This document shows, piece after piece, positions 8,866 through 18,077 of a stretch of DNA of 64,000 nucleotides. Below the pieces are notes generated by a model that was not told the origin of the DNA, did not search any database, and worked only from the letters and a program-made list of their open reading frames with translations. The stretch covers positions 1 through 64,000 of the forward strand of contig CAKTBJ010000007.1 of assembly GCA_934533075.1 (NCBI GenBank), written 5' to 3'. This stretch comes from an uncultured Paracoccus sp. Lineage in GTDB: Bacteria > Pseudomonadota > Alphaproteobacteria > Rhodobacterales > Rhodobacteraceae. How positions within the stretch are numbered: position 1 is the first letter of the stretch; every line of letters begins with the position of its first letter. Both the position numbers and the translations under genes were made by a program.

Positions 8866-11202
8866 ATGGCACAGGGTGGAATGCAGGCCGAGGTCTTGGA
8901 CCTCCCCGGTCTGGAAGCGGCGGTCGAAATCAGCATCGACCGGCAGGGCGTCGCCCATATCCGCGCCGAAAACCTGCATGACCTGTTCTTTGCCCAGGGC
9001 TGGAACGCCGCCCGTGACCGGCTGTGGCAGATCGACCTGTGGAGGAAGCGGGGCCTCGGCCTGCTGGCCGCCGATTTCGGCCCCGGCTATCTGGAGCAGG
9101 ACCGCGCCGCCCGCCAGTTCCTCTATCATGGCGACATGGCGGCGGAATGGGCGGCCTACGGGCCGGATGCGGAGGCGATCTGCACCGCCTTCGCCGCCGG
9201 CATCAACGCTCGCCTGACCCAGATCGAGGCGGGCGCGGCGCCGCTGCCGGCCGAGTTCACGCTGATGGACACGCGCCCCGCCGCATGGCGGCCCGAGGAC
9301 GTGGTGCGCATCCGCAGCCATTGCCTGACCCGCAACGCGCTGTCGGAGGTCCTGCGCGCCCATGTCATGGCCCGCGGCGGCGCCCGCCTGGACGCGCTGC
9401 GCAAGGCCATCGTCCCGCCGGTCGCACCGACCGAGGCGGAGGGGCTGGATCTGGCCTCCATCCCCCTGAAGGTGCTGGAAAGTTTCGCGCTGGCCACCGC
9501 CCCCGTCACCTTCGGCAAGGAGCGGCTGGCCACCCCCCTGGCCGAGGCGCATCGCTGGCGCGTGGTCACGCCGCTGGGCGAGGTGGTGCGCGCGGCCGAG
9601 GCCGAAGGCTCGAACAACTGGGTCGTCGCGGGCAGCCGCACCGCCTCCGGCCGGCCGCTGATGGCCTCCGACCCGCACCGGCTGCATTCGCTGCCCGGCC
9701 TGCGCTATGTGGTCCACCTGACCGCGCCGGGGGTCGACGCCATCGGCATGGGCGAGCCGGGCGTGCCCGGCATCTCGCTGGGCCATAACGACCGCATCGC
9801 CTGGTCGCTGACCATCTTCGGCGGCGATCAGGAGGATGTCATGGTCCATGACACCGACCCGGCGAACCCCGACCGCTACCCGTGGAAGGGCGGCTGGGAA
9901 ACCATCCAGACCCGGCACGAGGACTTTGCCGTGCGCGGCCACGGCATGGTGACGCGCGAGTTGCGCTTTACCCGCCACGGCCCGGTGCTGCACGAGGATC
10001 GCACGGCGGCCCGCGCCTACAGCCTGCGCACCGTCTGGACCGAGCCGGGGATGGCCCCCTACATGGCCAGCCTGAAGGTGATGCGGGCACAGGATTTCGC
10101 GGAATATCAGGCGGCCATCTCGAACTGGGGCACGCCCTCGGTCAACCACCTTTATGCGGATGTCGAGGGCAATATCGCCTGGCACGGCCTTGGCGCCACG
10201 CCGATCCGGCCGAACTGGAACGGGCTGCTGCCGGTGCCTGGCGACGGGCGCCACGAATGGGCGGGCTTCGTGGGCTTCGACGACCTGCCCCGCGCCGTGA
10301 ACCCCGAAAAGGGCTTCGTGGCCACCGCCAACGAGATGAACCTGCCCGCAGGCTGGGCCGGCGCCCCCATCGGCCATGAATGGGTGGAACCCTCGCGGTC
10401 CGAGCGCATCCATGCCGTGCTGGGCGACGACGCAAGCCACGACCTGGCGGCTTCGGGACGGTTGCAGAACGATACGTTTTCGCGCATCGGCCAGCGCCTT
10501 GCGCATGTGCTGGCCGGTCTTTCGCTGGACGGCGATGCCGAGAGGGCGCGGGCGATGCTGGCCGGCTGGGACGGCAACGGCACCGGCGACAGCGCCCCGG
10601 CCGCCCTGTTCGAGGTCTGGCTGTCGCGCCATCTGCAACCGGCGCTGGGTCGGGCGATGGGCGGCGATGCAAGCACCCTGCCGCTGCTGGTTCCCTATGA
10701 TAACCAGACGGTTGCAACCATCATGGAGGCTCCGGCCGACTGGCTGCCGGAGGGCCGCCACGCGCGAATCTGCGCCGAGACGCTGGCCGCCGCCTGGGCC
10801 GATGCGCAAAAGCTGCTGGGCACCGATCCCGCCGGCTGGCGCTGGGACGCGCTGCACGGGCTGGGGCTGCGCCATGCGCTGGCCGGGCTGTTCCCCGACC
10901 GGGCCGAGCTGGCCCTGCCGCGCCTCAACCTCGGCGGCGGGCCGTCCAGCCCGAATTACGGCCCCTATCGCGCCTCGGATTTCGGCATCGTCAGCGGGCC
11001 GTCGGTGCGGCTGCTGATGGATGTGGGCGACTGGGATGCCAGCCTGTTCGTCGGCCTTGCCGGCCAGTCGGGCGATCCGGCCTCGCCGCATTTCGCGGAT
11101 ATGGCCGAGGGCTGGCGCGACGGCACCTATTTCCCGCTGCGCTATTCGCCCGAGGCCGTGGACGGGGGAACGGAGGCCCGCCTGACCCTGCGCCCCGCCT
11201 AA
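8866..11202 (+). CDS. Penicillin acylase-family Ntn hydrolase (S45)
   Basis: A 778-residue precursor of the penicillin amidase/acylase family, which cleaves amide bonds of acylated compounds (beta-lactam side chains, acyl-homoserine lactones or acyl-amino acids). The nucleophile Ser249 lies in EGSNNWVVAG, the invariant self-cleavage site that would separate an alpha chain of about 248 residues from a 530-residue beta chain. SDPH and the downstream FTRHGPV motif are also typical. It has no signal peptide, so unlike many periplasmic members it probably acts in the cytoplasm on material imported by the upstream transporter. Its 3' end overlaps the convergent iclR-type gene by 4 bases. The start was chosen at MAQGG, downstream of the inverted repeat. 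Substrate not deducible. Confidence 0.88.
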   Translation: MAQGGMQAEVLDLPGLEAAVEISIDRQGVAHIRAENLHDLFFAQGWNAARDRLWQIDLWRKRGLGLLAADFGPGYLEQDRAARQFLYHGDMAAEWAAYGPDAEAICTAFAAGINARLTQIEAGAAPLPAEFTLMDTRPAAWRPEDVVRIRSHCLTRNALSEVLRAHVMARGGARLDALRKAIVPPVAPTEAEGLDLASIPLKVLESFALATAPVTFGKERLATPLAEAHRWRVVTPLGEVVRAAEAEGSNNWVVAGSRTASGRPLMASDPHRLHSLPGLRYVVHLTAPGVDAIGMGEPGVPGISLGHNDRIAWSLTIFGGDQEDVMVHDTDPANPDRYPWKGGWETIQTRHEDFAVRGHGMVTRELRFTRHGPVLHEDRTAARAYSLRTVWTEPGMAPYMASLKVMRAQDFAEYQAAISNWGTPSVNHLYADVEGNIAWHGLGATPIRPNWNGLLPVPGDGRHEWAGFVGFDDLPRAVNPEKGFVATANEMNLPAGWAGAPIGHEWVEPSRSERIHAVLGDDASHDLAASGRLQNDTFSRIGQRLAHVLAGLSLDGDAERARAMLAGWDGNGTGDSAPAALFEVWLSRHLQPALGRAMGGDASTLPLLVPYDNQTVATIMEAPADWLPEGRHARICAETLAAAWADAQKLLGTDPAGWRWDALHGLGLRHALAGLFPDRAELALPRLNLGGGPSSPNYGPYRASDFGIVSGPSVRLLMDVGDWDASLFVGLAGQSGDPASPHFADMAEGWRDGTYFPLRYSPEAVDGGTEARLTLRPA

Positions 11203-11984
11203 CCCGACAGCGCCCGCGCGGTTTCCAGCAGCAAGGGCGCGAATTTGCGGCGGAATCCGCCCTCGCTCCATTCCGAGAGCGAGCCGGCGATATGGATCGC
11301 GCCCAGCGGCCGGCCCTCGGCATCGGTGACGGCGCCGCCGATCACGATCTCGCCCAGCAGGCTTTCCTCGCGGGCGCAGGCATAGCCGTCGCGGCGGGCC
11401 TCGGCGATCTTGGCCATCACCGAATCCGGTTCGGTGATGGTCTTGGGCGTCGCCGCGACCCGGTTCGATTCCATGACGATGGCGCGGGCCTCGGCCTCGT
11501 CCAGCCGGCTGAGGCAGGCCCGCCCGCCCGAGGAGGAAAAGCTGGGGATGCGGCGGCCGATCAGCGTGGCGAAGAAGGTCTCGCGCTTGCTCTGCATGCG
11601 CAGGGCGTAGATGATGGTGTCGCGTGCGAACAGGCTGAAATCCACCCGCTCGCCGGTGGCGTTGCGCAGGTTGGTCAGCAGGGGCTGCGCCCGCGCCAGC
11701 AAGGGGTTGGAGCGCAGATAGTCGAAGCCCCGGTCCAGAAGCTGCTGGCCCGGCACCAGCCCGCCGCTGGCCGGGTCGCGCGCCACATAGCCCAGCACCT
11801 GAAGCGTATGGGCGATTCGCTGCACCGCGCTTTTGTCCACGCCGACAAGCTGCGCCAACTCGCGCAGCGAAGGCGGCTGGCTGGTCTGCGCCAGCGCCTC
11901 CAGCACGCGAAAGGTGCGGTCAACGGATTGAAGATAAAGCCGGTCGTCCTTGCGCATGTCCTGCGGTGCCGGAAGCTGTGCCAT
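11199..11984 (-). CDS. IclR-family transcriptional regulator
   Basis: A 261-residue regulator. The N-terminal winged helix-turn-helix (about residues 17-75) contains YLQSVDRTFRVLEALAQ, then LRELAQLVGVDKSAVQRIAH as the recognition helix. The C-terminal ligand-binding domain contains the usual RVDFSLFARDTIIYALRMQS and AIHIAGSLSEW stretches. It is transcribed away from the second complete transporter operon, across a 200-base gap, and is the only regulator in the catabolic island, so it most likely controls that operon and possibly itself. The effector would be the imported compound or a breakdown product (inference). Confidence 0.92.
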   Translation of the reverse strand: MAQLPAPQDMRKDDRLYLQSVDRTFRVLEALAQTSQPPSLRELAQLVGVDKSAVQRIAHTLQVLGYVARDPASGGLVPGQQLLDRGFDYLRSNPLLARAQPLLTNLRNATGERVDFSLFARDTIIYALRMQSKRETFFATLIGRRIPSFSSSGGRACLSRLDEAEARAIVMESNRVAATPKTITEPDSVMAKIAEARRDGYACAREESLLGEIVIGGAVTDAEGRPLGAIHIAGSLSEWSEGGFRRKFAPLLLETARALSG

Positions 11985-12184
11985 GATCCTTCCCCCTGCC
12001 CGCCCGATGCAACAGGCGATTGACGCCTATGAAAGGCATGATATTCTTTGTCTCGCTATAAACTTCGGTCGTATTGTATAGCAATTCGATTGGGGCGCAA
12101 TACCCGGTCCGCGCACGGGCCGGGCCAGCGTGAGGGGGACATGCCGATGCGACAGACCAGCCAGTTTCCGGGCATGGAACGGCC
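11985..12184. promoter_or_regulatory. Divergent promoter/operator region, iclR-type gene and ABC operon
   Basis: This 200-base gap separates the regulator (- strand) from the transporter operon (+ strand) and is much more AT-rich than its surroundings around 12040-12090. On the + strand TTGACG (12020-12025) is 16 bases before TATTCT (12042-12047), and TTGTCT (12048-12053) is 18 bases before TATTGT (12072-12077). On the - strand TTGCTA and TATAGC are 18 bases apart. ATTG-5-CAAT (ATTGTATAGCAAT, 12073-12085) is a small inverted repeat inside the overlapping promoters and a candidate IclR-type operator. Confidence 0.5.
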
Positions 12185-13162
12185 ATGACGGCCTTGCGCA
12201 TCATCGGCCTGCGCCTGCTGAAATCGGTGGCGGTGATCCTGGCCATCGTGGCGCTGAACTTCATGCTGATCCGCATCGCGCCGGGCGATCCGGCCTCGGT
12301 GATGGCCGGACAGGCCGGCGTCGCGGACGAGACCTTCGTGCAGCAGCTGCGCGAGCAGTTCGGCCTCGATCAACCGATCTGGCGGCAGTTCCTGGTCTAT
12401 GTCGGCAACATCCTTCAAGGCGATCTGGGCTATTCCTATCGGCAGGGCGCCCCGGTGGCCGATCTGCTGTGGGAGCGCCTGCCCGCCACCCTGCTGCTGA
12501 CCGGCACCGCCTTCGTGCTGGCGCTGGCCGCCGGCATCGTGCTGGGCGTGGTCTCGGCGGCGAAGCAGGGGCGGCTGCCGGACCTGCTGGTCTCGGTCCT
12601 GTCGCTGCTGTTCTATGCCACGCCGCTGTTCTGGATCGGCATGATGGCGATCCTGCTGTTCTCGGTCTGGCTGGGCTGGTTCCCGGCCTTCGGCATGGTC
12701 TCGGTCGGCGCGGATTATCGGGGCATGGCTTATGTCCTGGACGTGCTGCACCATCTGGTGCTGCCGGCGGTGACGCTGGCGCTGTTCTACATGGCCATCT
12801 ATGCGCGGCTGACGCGGGCCTCGATGCTGGAGGTGCAGGATCTGGATTTCGTCCGCACCGCCCGCGCCAAGGGCCTTCAGGAGGGCATCATCCTGCGCCG
12901 CCACATGCTGCGCAACGCCATCCTGCCGGTGATCACGCTGGCGGGCATTCAGGCCGGGCAACTGGTCGGCGGCGCCATCCTGACGGAAACCGTGTTCGGC
13001 TGGCCGGGCATCGGGCGGCTGGCCTTCGATGCGCTGGTGCAACGCGATTATCAGGTGATGATGGGCATCTTCCTGATGACCTCGGTGCTGGTGGTGATCT
13101 TCAACATCCTGACCGACATCCTCTATCGCCTCGTCGACCCCCGGATCGGAGCCTCGGCATGA
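12185..13162 (+). CDS. ABC transporter permease, DppB-like, third system
   Basis: A 325-residue DppB-type permease with about six membrane helices, the early ...IRIAPGDPASVMAGQAG region and EAA loop TARAKGLQEGIILRRHMLRN. First gene of the operon divergent from the IclR regulator. The ATG at 12185 follows ATGGAACGGCC without a strong Shine-Dalgarno, but it gives the standard family N-terminus (LRIIGLRLLKSVAVILAI). Its stop overlaps the next ATG (ATGA). It forms the channel with the following gene. Confidence 0.92.
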   Translation: MTALRIIGLRLLKSVAVILAIVALNFMLIRIAPGDPASVMAGQAGVADETFVQQLREQFGLDQPIWRQFLVYVGNILQGDLGYSYRQGAPVADLLWERLPATLLLTGTAFVLALAAGIVLGVVSAAKQGRLPDLLVSVLSLLFYATPLFWIGMMAILLFSVWLGWFPAFGMVSVGADYRGMAYVLDVLHHLVLPAVTLALFYMAIYARLTRASMLEVQDLDFVRTARAKGLQEGIILRRHMLRNAILPVITLAGIQAGQLVGGAILTETVFGWPGIGRLAFDALVQRDYQVMMGIFLMTSVLVVIFNILTDILYRLVDPRIGASA

Positions 13163-14001
13163 GCAGCAAGCTGGCCCTTTACGCCCGCAATCCCAAGGCC
13201 ATCATCGGCACCACCATCCTGCTGCTGGCGGTGGCGGCGGCGCTGCTGGCGCCGGTTCTGGCGCCGGCGGACCCGTGGAAGATGGCCTCGCGCCCGTTCC
13301 TGCCGCCGATGACGGACATGAACTTTCCGCTGGGCACCGACATGATGGGCCGCGACATCCTGGGCGGCATCATCCACGGCGCACGGGTGTCGATCCTCGT
13401 CGGCGTGGTCTCGACCTTCGTGGCGCTGTTCGTCGGCGTGGTCGTCGGCGCGCTGGCCGGGTTCTATGGCGGGCGCGTCGATGACGCGCTGATGCGCGTG
13501 ACCGAGTTCTTCCAGACCATCCCCACCTTCGTCTTCGCGCTGCTGCTGGTGGCGATCCTGTCGCCCTCGATCCAGTCGATCATCCTGGCCATCGGCATCG
13601 TCAGTTGGCCGCCGGTGGCGCGGCTGGTGCGGTCGGAATTCGCCAGCCTGCGCAACCGCGAATTCGTCCGCGCCGCCGAGGTGCTGGGCGAAAGCAATAC
13701 CCGCATCATCCTGACCCAGATGCTGCCGAACACCCTGTCGCCGGTGATCGCGATGGCCTCGCTGATGGTGGCCTCGGCGATTTTGACCGAGGCGGCGATC
13801 AGCTTCCTGGGCCTGGGCGATCCGAACAGGATGAGTTGGGGCTACATGATCGGCGCCGCGCGCACGGTGCTGCGGCAAGCCTGGTGGATGAGCTTCTTTC
13901 CCGGCATCGTCATCGTCGCGGTGGTGCTGGCCCTGAACCTCGTGGGGGATGCGCTGAACGACGTGCTGAACCCGCGCCTTGCACGAAAGGGCCGGTCATG
14001 A
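13159..14001 (+). CDS. ABC transporter permease, DppC-like, third system
   Basis: A 280-residue DppC-type permease. NFPLGTDMMGRDILGGIIHG is the conserved block after the first helix, and AAEVLGESNTRIILTQMLPN is the EAA loop. The start at 13159 (MSSKLALYARNPKA) overlaps the previous stop by 4 bases; a far longer open frame runs upstream but is out of register with any homologous sequence. The last codons overlap the ATPase ATG at 13998. Confidence 0.92.
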   Translation: MSSKLALYARNPKAIIGTTILLLAVAAALLAPVLAPADPWKMASRPFLPPMTDMNFPLGTDMMGRDILGGIIHGARVSILVGVVSTFVALFVGVVVGALAGFYGGRVDDALMRVTEFFQTIPTFVFALLLVAILSPSIQSIILAIGIVSWPPVARLVRSEFASLRNREFVRAAEVLGESNTRIILTQMLPNTLSPVIAMASLMVASAILTEAAISFLGLGDPNRMSWGYMIGAARTVLRQAWWMSFFPGIVIVAVVLALNLVGDALNDVLNPRLARKGRS

Positions 14002-15608
14002 GCGAACATCTCTTGCAGATCGAAGGGCTGACGGTCGGCCTGCCGCAATCGGGCGACCGCGCGGATGCGGTGCGCGATGTGAGCCTGCATCTGGACCGGG
14101 GCGAGATCCTGTGCATCGTGGGCGAGTCCGGCTCGGGCAAGTCGGTGACGGCGAATGCGGTCATGGGCCTGCTGCCGCGCCAGTCGCTGACGGTGCGCGC
14201 GGGCAGCATCCGCTTCGACGGCGCCGACCTGCTGGCGCTGGACGCGGCGGGGATGCGGAAAATCCGCGGCGCCCGGATTGCCATGATCTTTCAGGAGCCG
14301 ATGACCAGCCTGAACCCGGTGCTGACCGTGGGACGGCAGGTGGCCGAGGTCTTCGAGGCCCACGGCACCCAGACCGGCGACACCCGCGCCCGCGTGGTCG
14401 AACTGCTGGACGCCGTGGGCCTGCCCGACCCGGCCAGCCTTTACGACCGCTATCCTTTCCGCCTGTCGGGCGGGCAGCGGCAGCGGGTGATGATCGCAAT
14501 GGCTCTGGCGCTGGAGCCGGATATCCTGATCGCCGACGAGCCGACCACCGCGCTGGACGTGACCACGCAGGCGCAGATTCTGCACCTGATCCATGACCTG
14601 CAACGCAAGCGCGGCATGGGCGTGCTGTTCATCACCCATGACTTCGGCGTGGTCGCGGACATTGCCGACCGGGTGATCGTCATGCGCAAGGGCGAGATCG
14701 TCGAGCAGGGCGCGGCCGCGCAGGTTTTGCAGGCCCCCACCCATCCCTATACGCAAAAGCTGATCGCCGCCGTGCCGCGCTTTCGCCTTGAGGCCGGACA
14801 GCCGGTCGAGGATGCGCCGGTGCTGCGGGTCGAGGCCCTGCGCAAGGTCTATCGCAGCGCCGCCGGGATGTTCTCGGCCCCGAAGACCACGGTGGCGGTG
14901 GATGATGTCAGCTTCCAGATCGCGCGGGGCGAGACGCTGGGGCTGGTGGGGGAAAGCGGCTCGGGCAAGTCCACCATCGGCCAGTGCATCATGCGGCTGG
15001 CGGATGTGGATGGCGGTCGCATCCTGTTCAAGGGGCAGGATATCGCGACCGCGCGCGGGGCGGCGCTGAAAGCCTATCGCGCGCAGGCGCAGATCGTGTT
15101 CCAGGACCCCTTCGCCTCGCTGAACCCGCGCCAGACGGTGGGCCGGGCGATCATGACCGGGCCGCTGGCGCAGGGCGTGCCGCCCGCCGAGGCCCGCGCC
15201 CGCATGGACCGGCTGCTGGCCCGCGTCGGGCTGGACCCCGCCGCCGCCAGCCGCTTCCCGCACGAGTTTTCCGGCGGCCAGCGCCAGCGCATCGGCATCG
15301 CCCGCGCCCTGGCGGTGGAACCCGACCTGCTGGTGGCCGACGAATCGGTCTCGGCGCTGGATGTGTCCGTGCAGGCGCAGGTCCTTGAACTGCTGCGCGA
15401 AATCCGCGCCGAGATGCAGCTTGCCATGCTGTTCATCACCCATGACCTGCGCGTGGCCAGCCAGATTTGCGACCGCGTAATCGTGCTGCATCGCGGCAAG
15501 GTGGTCGAGGAGGGCGAGGTCACCGCCGTCTTCGGCAATCCGCGCGCCGACTATACCCGCAAATTGCTGAACGCCGTTCCGGGCCGCGACTGGCACGAAC
15601 CGGCCTGA
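13998..15608 (+). CDS. Fused double-domain peptide-type ABC ATPase, third system
   Basis: A 536-residue two-domain ATPase. Domain 1: GESGSGKS near residue 42, signature LSGGQRQR, Walker B ILIADEP. Domain 2: GESGSGKS near 318, signature FSGGQRQR, Walker B LLVADES, where the usual Pro is Ser as in several fused ATPases. It overlaps the permease stop by 4 bases and is followed after 26 bases by the binding protein, completing a permease-permease-ATPase-binding protein operon. Confidence 0.92.
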   Translation: MSEHLLQIEGLTVGLPQSGDRADAVRDVSLHLDRGEILCIVGESGSGKSVTANAVMGLLPRQSLTVRAGSIRFDGADLLALDAAGMRKIRGARIAMIFQEPMTSLNPVLTVGRQVAEVFEAHGTQTGDTRARVVELLDAVGLPDPASLYDRYPFRLSGGQRQRVMIAMALALEPDILIADEPTTALDVTTQAQILHLIHDLQRKRGMGVLFITHDFGVVADIADRVIVMRKGEIVEQGAAAQVLQAPTHPYTQKLIAAVPRFRLEAGQPVEDAPVLRVEALRKVYRSAAGMFSAPKTTVAVDDVSFQIARGETLGLVGESGSGKSTIGQCIMRLADVDGGRILFKGQDIATARGAALKAYRAQAQIVFQDPFASLNPRQTVGRAIMTGPLAQGVPPAEARARMDRLLARVGLDPAAASRFPHEFSGGQRQRIGIARALAVEPDLLVADESVSALDVSVQAQVLELLREIRAEMQLAMLFITHDLRVASQICDRVIVLHRGKVVEEGEVTAVFGNPRADYTRKLLNAVPGRDWHEPA

Positions 15609-15634
15609 GACCTGACACCCAACGGGAGGAAACC

Positions 15635-17227
15635 ATGACAAAGACCACGATCAGCCGCCGCGCCATCCTGCGATCCGGCGCGGCAATGGGGCTGCTGGCC
15701 GGCCTGCCCGGCGCCGCCTGGGCGCAATCCGGCAAGAAGGTGATGAACATCATCGCCAATCCCGAGCCGCCGATCCTGTTCATCGGCCTCGACCAGAACG
15801 CCCAGACGCAACTGGTCTGCGGCAAGATGTATGAAAGCCTGCTGACCTACGACTTCGACTTCACCCCCCTGCCCGGCCTGGCCGAATCGTGGGAGATTTC
15901 CGAGGACGGGCTGACCTATACCTTCCATCTGGTCCAGAACGCCAAATGGCATGACGGCGAGCCTTTCACCGCCGACGACGTGGTGTTCTCCTGCGCGGAA
16001 TTCCTGCCCGAGGTGCATCCCCGCGCCCGCAGCAACTTCGCCAATTGCGAAAGCATCGAGGCGCTGGACGATCATACCGTCCGCTTCACCATGAAGCAGC
16101 CCTTCGGCCCGTTCATGCTGGCCTTCGAGATGTCCTCGGCGCCGATGATCCCCGCGCATCTCTATCGCGGCACCGATTACCGCACCAACCCGGCCAACAA
16201 CACGCCCATCGGCACCGGCCCGTTCAAGCTGGCCGAATGGCGGCGCGGGTCGTTCATCCGGCTGGAGAAGAACCCCGACTATCACGGCGAGGGCCAGCCG
16301 GAGCTGGACGAGCTGATCTTCCACATCCTGCCCGATGGCGCCGCGCGCTCGGTCGCGCTGGAGCAGGGGACGGTGGACCTGTCCAGCAGCTTCGACATCG
16401 AGCTGTTCGACGTGGCGCGGCTGTCCTCGCTGCCCAACATGACGCTGGAAACGCGCGGCTCGGAGTTCCTCGCCCCCATCGCGCGGATCGAGTTCAACAC
16501 CCGCGTCGCGCCCTTCGACGATGTGCGCTTCCGCAAGGCGATCTATCACGCGCTGGACAAGCAGGCTTTCCTCGATGTGATCTTCTTCGGCCTCGGCAAG
16601 CCGGCCACCGGCCCGATCAGCTACCGCACCCGCTTTTACGATGCGGACGTGACCGCCTATGACTACGATCTGGACAAGGCCAAGGCCCTGCTGGACGAGA
16701 TGGGCCTGACCGAGGGCAACGGCGGCATCCGCACCAGCGTCAAGTTCATGCGCCTGCCCTGGGGCGAGACCTGGGCGCGCTTTGCCGAGATGGTCCAGCA
16801 GCAGCTTGCCCAGATCGGCATCGCGGTCGAGATCGAGCCGACCGATCCCGGCTCCTGGACGCAGCGTTACGGCAACTGGGAATTCGAGATGACCTCGAAC
16901 TATCCCTACCAGTTCGGCGACCCCGCGCTGGGCGTGGCGCGGTTCTTCGTGTCGTCGAACATCCGGCAGGGCGTGCCCTATTCCAACTGCACCGGCTATA
17001 CCAACCCCGAGGTGGATCAGGCCTTCGAGGACGGCGCCCGCGGCGTCACCGACGAGGAGCGGCAGGCGGCCTATTCCAAGGCCCAGCAGATCCTGACGGA
17101 CGAGGTGCCGATGGCCTGGCTGGTCGAGGTCGATTTCCCGACCATCTACAACACCCGCTTCGAGAATGTCGTGACCACCGCCGTCGGCGTGAACGACACC
17201 TTCCGCACCACCCGTCTGGCGGGCTGA
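15635..17227 (+). CDS. Periplasmic substrate-binding protein, ABC family 5, twin-arginine signal
   Basis: A 530-residue SBP_bac_5 protein. The N-terminus ISRRAILRSG with a hydrophobic stretch and AWA-Q cleavage site resembles a twin-arginine signal, which would mean export in folded form, unlike the Sec-type binding protein at 3679. Family motifs include WEISEDGLTYTFHLVQNAKW and NTPIGTGPFKLAEW. The ATG has GGGAGG 7 bases upstream. It binds the ligand for the permeases encoded just before; its divergence from the other binding protein suggests a different ligand. Confidence 0.9.
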   Translation: MTKTTISRRAILRSGAAMGLLAGLPGAAWAQSGKKVMNIIANPEPPILFIGLDQNAQTQLVCGKMYESLLTYDFDFTPLPGLAESWEISEDGLTYTFHLVQNAKWHDGEPFTADDVVFSCAEFLPEVHPRARSNFANCESIEALDDHTVRFTMKQPFGPFMLAFEMSSAPMIPAHLYRGTDYRTNPANNTPIGTGPFKLAEWRRGSFIRLEKNPDYHGEGQPELDELIFHILPDGAARSVALEQGTVDLSSSFDIELFDVARLSSLPNMTLETRGSEFLAPIARIEFNTRVAPFDDVRFRKAIYHALDKQAFLDVIFFGLGKPATGPISYRTRFYDADVTAYDYDLDKAKALLDEMGLTEGNGGIRTSVKFMRLPWGETWARFAEMVQQQLAQIGIAVEIEPTDPGSWTQRYGNWEFEMTSNYPYQFGDPALGVARFFVSSNIRQGVPYSNCTGYTNPEVDQAFEDGARGVTDEERQAAYSKAQQILTDEVPMAWLVEVDFPTIYNTRFENVVTTAVGVNDTFRTTRLAG

Positions 17228-17270
17228 CGACCCGGCACCCCGCGCCCCAACGGACAGAAAGGACATCACG

Positions 17271-18077
17271 ATGTGGCCCGAAGGCAAACGCTGCGCCGTC
17301 ATGCTGACATTCGACTTCGATGCCGAAACCCTGTGGCTGTCGCGTGATCCCGCGAATGCGCGCCGGCCGGGGGTGCTGTCGAAGGGCATCTATGGCGCCC
17401 GGCGCGGGGTGCCGGAAATCCTCAAGGTGCTGGCGGAATACGACCTGCCGGCGACCTTCTTCACCCCCGGCTGGACGGCCGAGAAATATCCCGACCGGGT
17501 GCGCATGATCCTCGATCATGGCCACGAGATCGGCCATCACGGTTACCTCCACGAATGGATCGACCCCGACAAGCCGGATGTCGAGCGCGAGACCTTCCAG
17601 CGCGCGCTGGATGCGCTGGACAAGGTGGCTGGGATCCGGCCCACCGGCTACCGCTCGCCCGCCGGGGAAACTACGCCGACCCTGATGGGCCTGCTGCACG
17701 AGCATGGCATCCTCTATGACAGCTCGCTGATGCTGGACGTGGAGCCTTATCGCCATATCCTGCCCGATGGCACGCCGGGGCCGATCGAATTGCCCTGGCA
17801 TTGGGGCGCCGACGATGCGCCCTATATGATGACCGCCATTCAGGCATGGCGCCCGCAATTCCCCAACAGCGCCATCTTCGAGAACTGGCGCGACGAGTTC
17901 GATACCATCTATGAATGGGGCGGGCTGTTCAATCTGGTCATGCACCCGCAATTCACCGGCCGGCCGATGCGCATCCCGCTGCTGCGCCGGATGATCGAGC
18001 ATATCCGGCAAAAGCCCGGCGTCTGGTTCGCCACCGGCCATCAGGTCGCCACGCATTGGGCGGCGCATCATGGCTGA
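17271..18077 (+). CDS. Polysaccharide deacetylase-family hydrolase (NodB fold, PuuE-like)
   Basis: A 268-residue NodB-homology hydrolase, cytoplasmic. The catalytic/metal Asp pair is in LTFDFDAET (Asp15/Asp17) and the metal His motif is HHGYLH (His90, His94). The sequence resembles PuuE/allantoinase-type members, which hydrolyse small ureides, amides or N-acetyl groups rather than polymers. The family usually needs one divalent metal. It lies 43 bases after the binding protein and overlaps the first SDR gene by 8 bases, which fits the processing of the imported compound. Actual substrate unknown. Confidence 0.82.
   Translation: MWPEGKRCAVMLTFDFDAETLWLSRDPANARRPGVLSKGIYGARRGVPEILKVLAEYDLPATFFTPGWTAEKYPDRVRMILDHGHEIGHHGYLHEWIDPDKPDVERETFQRALDALDKVAGIRPTGYRSPAGETTPTLMGLLHEHGILYDSSLMLDVEPYRHILPDGTPGPIELPWHWGADDAPYMMTAIQAWRPQFPNSAIFENWRDEFDTIYEWGGLFNLVMHPQFTGRPMRIPLLRRMIEHIRQKPGVWFATGHQVATHWAAHHG

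Noticed and set aside
8866..11202. Naming the acylase as an AHL-lactone (quorum-quenching) acylase or true penicillin acylase
   Set aside because: The sequence shows only the Ntn family and nucleophile; acyl specificity cannot be read, and the lack of a signal peptide argues against typical AHL acylases.
6916..11271. A 1451-codon open frame on the - strand opposite the permease, peptidase and acylase genes
   Set aside because: It is antisense to three well-recognised genes, has a His/Gln/Arg-rich composition and no known domain; such shadows are normal at this GC content.
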